Positions 8,635-15,803 of a stretch of 37,834 nucleotides of DNA are shown here, in pieces. Positions within the stretch are counted from its first letter, which is position 1. Every line of letters starts with the position of its first letter. The notes under the pieces are model-generated. The model was not told where the DNA came from. It worked only from the letters and a program-made list of their open reading frames with translations, and made no database searches. Origin of the DNA: Motilimonas cestriensis (lineage in GTDB: Bacteria; Pseudomonadota; Gammaproteobacteria; Enterobacterales; CBDFNC01); NCBI RefSeq assembly GCF_021295315.1, contig NZ_JAIMJA010000014.1, positions 46,542 through 84,375 on the forward strand, read 5' to 3'. Position numbers and translations under genes: made by a program.

Positions 8635-9279
8635 ATGAATATTTTTAAAAAATTATTTGGCAAGCCTGCTGAAAAAGTAGGGCGTGAACTGACTCGCCCT
8701 CACCAACTGCAAGTGGGTGATTTACTAAAAATGAGTGATAGCTTTGGTTTGGCTGAATCATTTCGTAACCAGCAATTTGAAGTGCGCGAAGTTCATACCC
8801 AAGAGTTTCAATATCGCCAGCAAGCGCAATTGATTTGCCAAGGTGCAGCCCGCGAGCCGGTATTTATACTCATCGACGAAAAAGACCAGCAGCATATCAC
8901 TCTCAGCACACTATTACGCCGTGCGGATGTTGAGTCCTTATTTGATATGGATGCCTTTTCCGAAATTTTCGATGAGCCCGGCAAAGCACGCCTTACGCCA
9001 CTAACTCAAACCAGCCCATGGCAAGCCTTTTTAGCCAACAATTATGTGCAACAAGACTTCGCTACGGTTGGCTACTACCACCAGCAAGATTATCGTGGCA
9101 CGAAACCACCCGCCTATACAGACCAGTCTCACGGCCGGCAATTTGAGTACTTTTCTTTGTTTGGCGAGCAAGAGCAGCGCTGGATTGAAATATATGTATT
9201 TGAAAATGGCGACACAGACATATATCTTTCAATAAAGCGTCCTTTAACCGACATCGCAGAACTCTGGCCTAAAGACTAA
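8635..9279 (+). CDS. yjfK: DUF2491 family protein (YjfK-like)
   Basis: The 214-residue protein corresponds to E. coli YjfK (DUF2491, function unknown) by length, position after the PspA homologue and features such as the C-terminal WIEIYVFENGDTDIYLSIKRPL strand-rich block. The N-terminus MNIFKKLFGKPAEK is basic and amphipathic, much like that of PspA, and might touch the membrane. There is no signal peptide. GCGAGGA upstream of the ATG at 8635 fixes the start, and the longer frame from a TTG at 8605 is not used. It is five bases from the next gene. Confidence 0.8.
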   Translation: MNIFKKLFGKPAEKVGRELTRPHQLQVGDLLKMSDSFGLAESFRNQQFEVREVHTQEFQYRQQAQLICQGAAREPVFILIDEKDQQHITLSTLLRRADVESLFDMDAFSEIFDEPGKARLTPLTQTSPWQAFLANNYVQQDFATVGYYHQQDYRGTKPPAYTDQSHGRQFEYFSLFGEQEQRWIEIYVFENGDTDIYLSIKRPLTDIAELWPKD

Positions 9280-9284
9280 TTATT

Positions 9285-9608
9285 ATGACGACAGATAGAA
9301 AATTACCCGAAAAATGGGCAAAATCAGCCAAAGCCGCCAAAGCCGTACAAGTGGCTTTTGATATGGATGAAAAAGTGCAATACAGCATCCGTAAAAGTGC
9401 GTTAGATGAAGGCATTAGCCCATCAGATCAAATTCGCCATATATTAGATTTACCCGTCACCCGCAAACCGAAACGTCCGCGCTTAACGGTTTCTCTTAGC
9501 GCAGAAGATTATGAGCAGCTTGGTCAACGTTACGGCTTAGCCGCCGAACAACAGCTCGAAATAAAGCGTCGCGTAATGGAAGAGTTAGCAGCCTTTTCAA
9601 ACAAATAA
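9285..9608 (+). CDS. Small basic protein of unknown function, possible ribbon-helix-helix-like
   Basis: This 107-residue protein is not assigned to a family. It is rich in Lys, Arg and Ala. The middle reads VAFDMDEKVQYSIRKSALDE followed by GISPSDQIRHILDLP, a short strand plus two helices that would suit a ribbon-helix-helix DNA-binding fold. A second similar pattern, RLTVSLSAEDYEQLGQRYGL, follows after a basic linker (TRKPKRPR). If both are real it would be a duplicated RHH protein and could be the operon's own repressor acting at the palindromes at 7362-7411, but this is inference. It starts 5 bp after yjfK and ends in a terminator. Confidence 0.65.
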   Translation: MTTDRKLPEKWAKSAKAAKAVQVAFDMDEKVQYSIRKSALDEGISPSDQIRHILDLPVTRKPKRPRLTVSLSAEDYEQLGQRYGLAAEQQLEIKRRVMEELAAFSNK

Positions 9609-9630
9609 GCATCAACCTTGATGCTTATTT
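9603..9630 (+). terminator. Perfect hairpin closing the yjf operon
   Basis: AAATAAGCATCAA (9603-9615) and TTGATGCTTATTT (9618-9630) form a perfect 13-bp stem with a 2-nt centre, overlapping the TAA stop of the upstream gene. The A and T ends let it work in both directions, although the following gene (9734-10591) converges on it from the minus strand. Confidence 0.7.
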
Positions 9631-9733
9631 GGCTTAACTGGGATGCTAAAATTTTACTTACTACGCTGGTTTTATACTTCAATAAACAAGACGCTAACCT
9701 CGCGCCCTTCCCAAAGAATAATTTTAGTAGTGG

Positions 9734-10591
9734 TTATCCCTTTATTGGTATCCGCTCCAACAACCCGTCGCCGTATACTTTTTCTAGCTTCAGGTGCGGC
9801 AAGTGGCGATAGCCAATGTAACAATCACAGCTTTGATTCGGACATAAGTAATGTTGATTCAATAAACTATGCAACTCTTGTTGGTAAACATTACCCAAAC
9901 TTTGCTTAACAAAATGGCACGGCTGAATATAGCCTTCACCATCCATGGATAAGCTGGTCACACTGGCACGACATTCGCGATTTAAACTGGAATAATTTTG
10001 CTGATTAAGATGAAACCAAGGATCCAACTGGGCATAAAAATCACGTTCATCTGGCAGATAATAATCGAGCTGATCTTTATAAGCATTCACCCATAAATAC
10101 ACTTCTGGATGCAGTTGTTCGCGCAGCGCTTTAGCCTTAGGTATATTTTCTTTAGTGCCAACTATACCGACACTATAACTCACCCCTAACCGATCAAGTT
10201 GTTGGGTTTTCATAACAAAATCAGCCAAGCTAATTTCACTAGGGTGATAGGTGATCCACAGGGCTAACTTGTTCAGGTTAGCCTGCTTTAACCAATCTAT
10301 CGCCACGCTCATATTGGTTTGAATCACTACTTTTTCAACATGTTCCAGATGCGACAGTGTCACCAAGGCTTGACGATACCAACTGCGTACTAATGCCTCC
10401 CCCCAGGGGGTAAATAATAGCCTAAAACTATCCTTAGCTTGTCGCGAACTAACCCAAGCAACAAACCGCTCAATTGCCAACTTGTCTTTCGCCCGAGTAG
10501 CGGCGTCATCAAACGTTTTGGCAAAAGGACAGTAGTCACAATCGTAATTGCAACTGGCTAACGGGCCGCGATAGGTAATATCTAGCCTCAT
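9734..10591 (-). CDS. STM4011 family radical SAM protein
   Basis: Radical SAM enzymes use a [4Fe-4S] cluster to cleave S-adenosylmethionine and start radical chemistry. The STM4011 family, named after a Salmonella Typhimurium locus, has no assigned reaction. The 285-residue protein has the cluster motif CNYDCDYC (CX3CX2C) about 13 residues from the N-terminus. Further cysteines lie in the C-terminal third (RECRAS, IQPCHF, LCPNQSCDCYIGY), consistent with an auxiliary Fe-S cluster of the SPASM/twitch type used on peptide substrates. The ATG at 10591 overlaps the stop of the upstream gene as ATGA. It is the last gene of the STM4011-4015 operon. Confidence 0.85.
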   Translation of the reverse strand: MRLDITYRGPLASCNYDCDYCPFAKTFDDAATRAKDKLAIERFVAWVSSRQAKDSFRLLFTPWGEALVRSWYRQALVTLSHLEHVEKVVIQTNMSVAIDWLKQANLNKLALWITYHPSEISLADFVMKTQQLDRLGVSYSVGIVGTKENIPKAKALREQLHPEVYLWVNAYKDQLDYYLPDERDFYAQLDPWFHLNQQNYSSLNRECRASVTSLSMDGEGYIQPCHFVKQSLGNVYQQELHSLLNQHYLCPNQSCDCYIGYRHLPHLKLEKVYGDGLLERIPIKG

Positions 10592-11964
10592 TGCAATTGA
10601 TACTCGCTCATGGCTTGTTTTACTTTTTGTGAAGCAAACCAAGGGCCAATGCTATCAGCTCGCTCAAACCCCGCTACGGTAAGCAATAGTAATGCCCCGG
10701 CCTGCTGCACTAAGCCAGCATTAATTAATGTCGTTAATGCTGGAAAATCAACCAAGGCACTGCGCTTAAAACGTTGCTCATATTCCCTTAGGTTTAACCC
10801 ATCAGCAATCAATAACGATTGCATCACAAAGCGACGCTTACGTTCATCAAGCGTTAACTTAATGCCGTAGTGAGCATGGCTAAAGTCTGCCTCGGTTTGC
10901 TGAGTAAAATGCCCAATAATATCTTTAACGCCATGGCGCCCAACGGCATATTCCGATGAATAGTGTAAGGTTTGAGTGTATGAGCGAGCACCGGCTCCCA
11001 GCCCTAACATACCGTCTTCCTGACAAGAATAATGAGGCAGATCTAACTCAGTCAGATCTGTGCGCCTAAACATGCGCATCGACACTTGTTGATAGCCATT
11101 AGCGAGCAAAAAGTCACGACCAGCTCGATACAAAGCCAGCATATCCGTATCGGCCAAATCCGGCACAAAACGCGCTTGCTGCTTCACCTTGCCAAGGCCC
11201 GTTGCTTCTCTTACGTATAACGGATATAAATAAAGCTCTTCTGGATTAAATTGCAGCGCTTGCTCAAGGGAATGAAGCCAGGAGGTAACCGTTTGTCCAG
11301 CGATGCCATAGATCAAATCAAGGTTCAAATCCGCCTGACTGTACTGACGTATTGTTTCAATCGCCTTAAACACCTCTTGCTTACTTTGCTTACGCGCTAA
11401 GTTTTTCACCTCTAGATCGGTAAATGATTGGATCCCCATACTAATACGACTAACGTTACGCTCCGTTAACAGCTGAATTTTTGCCGCCGTAATGGTTTCT
11501 GGTGAGGTCTCAATACCGATGGGAGTATTGACCTGCATCCCAGCAAAGTCGGTTAAATCAAATAAACGCTCCAACTGTAATTCAGTTAAAAAAGTTGGCG
11601 TGCCGCCGCCTATGGCATAGCGAGCAAACTGCGCTTGCTCTATTACCGGCGTTAACGCTTTAATTTGCCGCTCAAGCGCATCAAGGTATAAATCGGGTAA
11701 GGTTTTTTCAGGCTTAACTAAGGTAAACAAGTTACAAAAGCCGCAACGCATACTACAAAAAGGAATGTGCACATATAAAAATAGCGCATCTAACTTTTCT
11801 TGTTGCCATAAAGGAGCTAACGCCACCCGCTCTTCAAACGGGCGATATGCCGTTTTATGGGGATAAGAATAGGCATAAGCTTGATAAACGGGGCCATCTA
11901 ATATTTGGGCTAAATCAGTTGCCGCTGCACTACTTGGCTGCGCCGTTACAGGGTTACTCTTCAT
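10588..11964 (-). CDS. STM4012 family radical SAM protein (HemN/HemW-like)
   Basis: This 458-residue protein has the radical SAM motif CSMRCGFC (CX3CX2C) preceded by LFLYVHIPF, the GGGTPTFL SAM-binding motif, IGIETSPETIT and RISMGIQSF. This is the layout of coproporphyrinogen III oxidase-like enzymes. A HemW-like C-terminal domain follows (around LGLGAGARSYTQTLHYSS). The family in this gene context is uncharacterised, and heme chaperone or coproporphyrinogen oxidase activity should not be assumed. The ATG at 11964 is chosen over a TTG three codons upstream. It is 48 bp from the upstream hydrolase gene and overlaps the next gene by 4 bp. Confidence 0.85.
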   Translation of the reverse strand: MKSNPVTAQPSSAAATDLAQILDGPVYQAYAYSYPHKTAYRPFEERVALAPLWQQEKLDALFLYVHIPFCSMRCGFCNLFTLVKPEKTLPDLYLDALERQIKALTPVIEQAQFARYAIGGGTPTFLTELQLERLFDLTDFAGMQVNTPIGIETSPETITAAKIQLLTERNVSRISMGIQSFTDLEVKNLARKQSKQEVFKAIETIRQYSQADLNLDLIYGIAGQTVTSWLHSLEQALQFNPEELYLYPLYVREATGLGKVKQQARFVPDLADTDMLALYRAGRDFLLANGYQQVSMRMFRRTDLTELDLPHYSCQEDGMLGLGAGARSYTQTLHYSSEYAVGRHGVKDIIGHFTQQTEADFSHAHYGIKLTLDERKRRFVMQSLLIADGLNLREYEQRFKRSALVDFPALTTLINAGLVQQAGALLLLTVAGFERADSIGPWFASQKVKQAMSEYQLQ

Positions 11965-12012
11965 AAATCTCAAAGCCTATAAAATGCGTGGGAATAATCC
12001 CAATAAAAATAC

Positions 12013-12879
12013 TTATTGCGCGGCGCGCTGAATAAACTGCGCATAAGGTACAGTCCATACAGTTTCATGAGCGAGTCGGTGGCCACTATAGCCCTGCTCG
12101 CCATAGCAGGTACCGTGATCTGAGCACAATATAAATAAGGTGTCGCGGCGCGATTTAAAATAATCAAACAGCCGTTGTAACTGGTTATCAACATAACATA
12201 AAGCTGCGCCATGAGAGCGCAGATCATCCTCCTTGCAGCCTTGTTCAAGATGCCTAGCACTGTAAAAATAATTAGGCTGATGAATCGCCGAAATGTTAAT
12301 GAATAAAAACGCCTTTTGTGCCACGGGCGCTTGCTTGAGCAAATGTATGGCTTGATCAATTTGCCGCTCGGTTGAGTCAGGTGCCGTTACCCCTGTTTGC
12401 TCCGACCAATAGCTATGCTGAAACAAATTTGGCAAGGTTTGACCAAGGGGCGTCAATTTATTAAAAAAGCCAACGCCGCCAATGCACAAAGTTTGATAAC
12501 CTTGCTCGGCCAAACCTTCCACGATTGTCGCCTGCTGAAACACTTGTGTGTTTTTATCGATAGAGCGGCTACCGTGAAAATCTACCGCCATTAACCTTGG
12601 TGCCAGAGGATCATCTATCGGGGTAGGGAAAAAACCACTAAAAATAGCGTGATGAGCCGCGTAAGTGAAGCTGCCAGGACTGTGCCTAGGTTGCCATGCG
12701 CTAATAAACTGGCCTAACACCGGCAGCTCGCCTTGAGTTAATAACGTTTGCGCCACATCAAAGCGCAAGGTATCTAAGGTCAACAACACAATATCGTGGC
12801 TGCCCACAATCTGATTCATGTTCAATGAAATAGATTCATCTAACAGACTCGCTTGACCATTACTTCCGCTGGACATCAC
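12013..12879 (-). CDS. STM4013/SEN3800 family hydrolase (alkaline phosphatase superfamily)
   Basis: The protein belongs to the alkaline phosphatase/sulfatase superfamily of metal-dependent phosphate- or sulfate-ester hydrolases. Its 288 residues include VLLTLDTLRFDVAQ, with the metal-binding Asp and a candidate Thr nucleophile. A C-terminal metal site is seen in LCSDHGTCYGE followed by GHRLAHETVWTVPY. There is no signal peptide, so it is likely cytoplasmic. The reaction in the STM4011-4015 context is unknown. A GTG at 12879 forms a GTGA overlap with the upstream HAD gene and GAGGTG lies seven bases before it. An ATG follows at 12876, so either may initiate. Confidence 0.83.
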   Translation of the reverse strand: MMSSGSNGQASLLDESISLNMNQIVGSHDIVLLTLDTLRFDVAQTLLTQGELPVLGQFISAWQPRHSPGSFTYAAHHAIFSGFFPTPIDDPLAPRLMAVDFHGSRSIDKNTQVFQQATIVEGLAEQGYQTLCIGGVGFFNKLTPLGQTLPNLFQHSYWSEQTGVTAPDSTERQIDQAIHLLKQAPVAQKAFLFINISAIHQPNYFYSARHLEQGCKEDDLRSHGAALCYVDNQLQRLFDYFKSRRDTLFILCSDHGTCYGEQGYSGHRLAHETVWTVPYAQFIQRAAQ

Positions 12880-13502
12880 TCAAGCACCTCAGTTAGCAGT
12901 TCGACATTCGAGATTTGATAGTCGATTATGTCAGGTTCAACTTGTCTCTCAACATTAACCCACACTGTTTTCATTCCTAACTTTTTCGCTGGGACCATGT
13001 CTCGCGAAAAATCATCACCAATCATCACGCAATCACGAGCATGAAAACCAGCCATACATTGACGGAACACCTCAGGATCGGGTTTATGTAGGCCCACCTC
13101 AGCCGAAACAAATATTTTGCTAAAATAAGGCGCTAGCTGCGCTTGGGCTATTTTTTCCCGTTGCATCAAGCTTGAGCCATTAGTTAACAAATGTAAGGAG
13201 TGGCGTTGCCCCAATGACGCCAATAATGACTGAAGGGATGAGTCTGGCTGGATGTATTGGGGTAGCATTTCAAAGTAACGCCAAAGTTGTTCGTATTGCT
13301 GTGGCAAGTCTGGAAAAGTGTCCATCAAATACTGACAAAATTCAGCGCGCGGCGTGCGACCCGAATTATCTTGCTGCAACATTCCTTGCCACTGTGACTC
13401 ATCCAGCGTAATACCCAAGGTCGTAAATAGTTCGGTTAAGCATTGCTGAAATGCGCTATCACGGTCAATTAGCGTATTGTCTAAATCAAAAATTAATAAC
13501 AT
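12876..13502 (-). CDS. HAD-IA family hydrolase inserted in the STM401x operon
   Basis: This is a haloacid dehalogenase-superfamily phosphatase of 208 residues. Motif I is DLDNTLIDRD (nucleophile and acid/base Asp), motif II LTNGS, motif III the Lys in HKPDPEVF, and motif IV IGDDFSRDM. A helical cap lies between motifs I and II, the HAD-IA arrangement (YjjG/Gph-like). The substrate is not determinable. Its start overlaps the ATP-grasp gene by 10 bp and its stop overlaps the hydrolase start by 4 bp, so it is fully built into the operon. As I recall the Salmonella locus it has no HAD gene between STM4013 and STM4014, so this may be a lineage-specific addition. Confidence 0.85.
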   Translation of the reverse strand: MLLIFDLDNTLIDRDSAFQQCLTELFTTLGITLDESQWQGMLQQDNSGRTPRAEFCQYLMDTFPDLPQQYEQLWRYFEMLPQYIQPDSSLQSLLASLGQRHSLHLLTNGSSLMQREKIAQAQLAPYFSKIFVSAEVGLHKPDPEVFRQCMAGFHARDCVMIGDDFSRDMVPAKKLGMKTVWVNVERQVEPDIIDYQISNVELLTEVLE

Positions 13503-14629
13503 TGCATTGCCTTCACTTGCGCCTGATAACTACTGAGCCCTTGATAACTCACGCGAGGGAGTAAATCACCAAATCCATTTAATTCAACCACCCTCGCCTT
13601 CAACTTACCACAAATCACATCTGCGCCAATGCAACCCGCTTCAGGAAAAATACTTGCCGCTTGTTCGGCCACTGCAAATGCTTGCTGTAACATGCGCTCA
13701 CCATCATGATGGGCCAATATGTCACCGCGTTGATTGCCTAAATGCAAATTAGTCATCGGAGTTAAGCTGGTACGTGTCACGTAATGCCCCGCCTTACCAT
13801 TAAGCAACAAGATACGTAAATCAAACTGACGCCCATTAATTTGCGGCTTAGGAACCCAAGCCTCGACATAAGCTTGCTGCAAAACAATTTGCTGCAAAAG
13901 CTCGGCAATTTGTTCTGGCTCGCGATACGTTTTTACCTTAAGGGAGTTATAAAAGTGAGAGTGAACACCATCAACCACCCGCTCTAAACTGGTTTTAGCA
14001 ATCAAATCACCTGTTTTCGGGTTTAGCCTTAATGCCATGACTCCTGACGCTGAAGAGCCATAACGGCTTTTTACAAACACTTGATAGCAGCGCCGCTGTC
14101 GCATTTGTTGCACCAATTCAGGTAAGTTATTGATTGGCTCAAACAACAAAGGCGTCGGCACCTGATGCTGACGCAAATACTGCTGGCACTCCCATTTATC
14201 CGCCATCGCTAAAATAGCCCGAGGGGAGTTCAGATATTGTAATCGCGAATTCACATCATCCGCTATTTGCTCAATGGCATGGGCAACTTCAGTCAGTAAG
14301 CTTTTAAAACCTAAAAACCACTTATCAACATGATGAAAACGCCCCTTGTCGTTGGCAAGTTGAGCAAATTGATTGGGATTAATGCGCTGTAAAAACGCCT
14401 TTTCAACCGCGAAATTTTCCCCCGCTGAGTCGATTTTCACCAACCATGGCCGTCCCAAAAAAGACCTTAATCGCTGCGATAAAAATAAAGGTAAATGAGG
14501 CGTTTGTAATAATTCCAAATAGCTTAACAGCAAATAATCGGCATCATTAGGCAGCGCTTGTTGAAACAAATGCTGCCTACGATTCTCTGGATTACAAATT
14601 AATATCCAAAGTGGTTTAGCCGTTGACAT
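13493..14629 (-). CDS. STM4014 family ATP-grasp protein
   Basis: The 378-residue protein has an ATP-grasp fold. After an N-terminal domain comes MADKWECQQYLRQHQVPTP (the usual entry to the fold). The ATP-binding strand VFVKSRYGSSASGV follows, then FDLRILLLNGKAGHYVTRTS, and the metal-binding block IGADVICGKLKARVVELNGFGDLLP with the Glu-x-Asn pair. ATP-grasp ligases activate a carboxylate as an acyl phosphate and join it to an amine, hydroxyl or thiol. RimK-like and graspetide enzymes act on peptides. The STM4014 family's substrate is unknown. The start overlaps the upstream LRR gene stop by one base (TAATG), indicating tight translational coupling between the two. Confidence 0.82.
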   Translation of the reverse strand: MSTAKPLWILICNPENRRQHLFQQALPNDADYLLLSYLELLQTPHLPLFLSQRLRSFLGRPWLVKIDSAGENFAVEKAFLQRINPNQFAQLANDKGRFHHVDKWFLGFKSLLTEVAHAIEQIADDVNSRLQYLNSPRAILAMADKWECQQYLRQHQVPTPLLFEPINNLPELVQQMRQRRCYQVFVKSRYGSSASGVMALRLNPKTGDLIAKTSLERVVDGVHSHFYNSLKVKTYREPEQIAELLQQIVLQQAYVEAWVPKPQINGRQFDLRILLLNGKAGHYVTRTSLTPMTNLHLGNQRGDILAHHDGERMLQQAFAVAEQAASIFPEAGCIGADVICGKLKARVVELNGFGDLLPRVSYQGLSSYQAQVKAMQCY

Positions 14630-15564
14630 TATTCAGCAACAGACACGTAGCGGTAAACATCACCGTCACCATCATCGTCAGCTTCTTTTTGATCATTAAC
14701 TTGAATATCCAAGCCTGAAGCCAGCAGCTTTTCAACCACTTCAGCAGAGAGGAAGTTTTCCGACACGTCTATTTTTTTACCTGCCAATAAGCCTTGATTC
14801 GCTATCAGTAGCTCAGCGCCAGCATCGAGCATGATCCCCATCGACAAGTCGATGTCGGTTAATTGGCCTAATAAGTCACTCTTAACTAACTCAGCCACTA
14901 TTTCATTTTGAATTTCACTATTTTTTAATGCAAGACTGGTTAGCTTAGGAAAAAGTTGTTGCGACATCAGCGGCGTCACCGTGCTGATATCACCATCCCA
15001 ACCATAACTTTCATCACCGAGCCATAAACCTAACGTTTCCAGTGCGGGTAGCTTCGCATTAGCCACGGCAGCGATCACATCACTGCCTAAACCACCACTT
15101 TCAATGATCAAGGTTTTTAAGTTTGAATGGGCGATGTCACCTAATTCTAATCCTTCTGCGCCACGAATTTGCAAATGTTCAAGCGCTGGGAATGTCGCCC
15201 AAAAGCGGCTGTAGTTACCTTGGTTAATCCAGGATATTTCATTTTCTTCATAAGTCATTTCACCAATAAAGATGGCCTTTAAGCCACTTAAAGCCGCGGC
15301 GTGCTCAACCAAAAAGTCCACGTATATACCAGCATCATTTTCATAAGCCTCTTCCCAACAGCCAAGTATCAAAGCTTGGATTTGATTCACTTTTGGGTCA
15401 TTAATCAAACGCGCTAGTACATCAATCATTTCAGCGCCATCTTCCGCGGCATCGTAATCTACTTCAAGGCGTATTGCAGCATTTGCATTTTGCACCCCTT
15501 TGTCGGCGTCAAACTGCTCAATTGGCAAATCATAAAAACGTTCAATATGAGAAGAGATAGTCAT
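14629..15564 (-). CDS. STM4015 family leucine-rich-repeat protein
   Basis: This is a 311-residue acidic protein with no signal peptide. From about residue 90 it has leucine-rich repeat strands such as LKTLIIESGGLGSDVIAAV, LETLGLWLGDES, LTSLALKNSEI and LTDIDLSMGIMLDAGAELL, resembling ribonuclease-inhibitor-type repeats. After the last repeat comes a separate tail, EADDDGDGDVYRYVSVAE, rich in Asp and ending with aromatic and Ser residues. The ATG at 15564 is preceded by TTGGAGTG and is preferred to an upstream frame extension. It directly precedes the ATP-grasp gene. LRRs bind proteins, so a scaffold or substrate role is inferred; the family's function is unknown. Confidence 0.85.
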   Translation of the reverse strand: MTISSHIERFYDLPIEQFDADKGVQNANAAIRLEVDYDAAEDGAEMIDVLARLINDPKVNQIQALILGCWEEAYENDAGIYVDFLVEHAAALSGLKAIFIGEMTYEENEISWINQGNYSRFWATFPALEHLQIRGAEGLELGDIAHSNLKTLIIESGGLGSDVIAAVANAKLPALETLGLWLGDESYGWDGDISTVTPLMSQQLFPKLTSLALKNSEIQNEIVAELVKSDLLGQLTDIDLSMGIMLDAGAELLIANQGLLAGKKIDVSENFLSAEVVEKLLASGLDIQVNDQKEADDDGDGDVYRYVSVAE

Positions 15565-15666
15565 GGTTACACTCCAAATAAATATATGTTTGAGATAAAA
15601 AATACACAATGATTTGATAGAACACTAAGATACATATTTTGGGTCAAAAAAGCATTAAGCGACTTA

Positions 15667-15724
15667 TATACCCAATCAACTTGAAGATGCCTAAAATCAA
15701 GCATCTCCAGGTTGATTGGGTATA
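15667..15724. repeat. 58-bp near-perfect inverted repeat (MITE- or REP-like hairpin)
   Basis: A left arm of 24 bp starting TATACCCAATCAAC (15667-15690) pairs with a right arm at 15701-15724 at 22 of 24 positions around a 10-nt loop. The element sits in the 239-bp gap between the TerB-like gene and the LRR gene. The long arms, the TATACCC ends and the intergenic position suggest a dispersed mobile hairpin. It might also attenuate read-through from the TerB-like gene. No other copy was found in this window. Confidence 0.85.
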
Positions 15725-15803
15725 GTTTATACGCCACAAGCTCAATGCTATAAAATTGAGGTATAGTCCCGATATGCGCCAACCTCACTTAAACGAACCC
15801 GCG

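Noticed and set aside
10588-11964. Calling this gene hemN or hemW
   Set aside because: The radical SAM core is HemN-like, but the gene is locked into the STM401x operon and matches the STM4012 type. Heme function is not supported by context.
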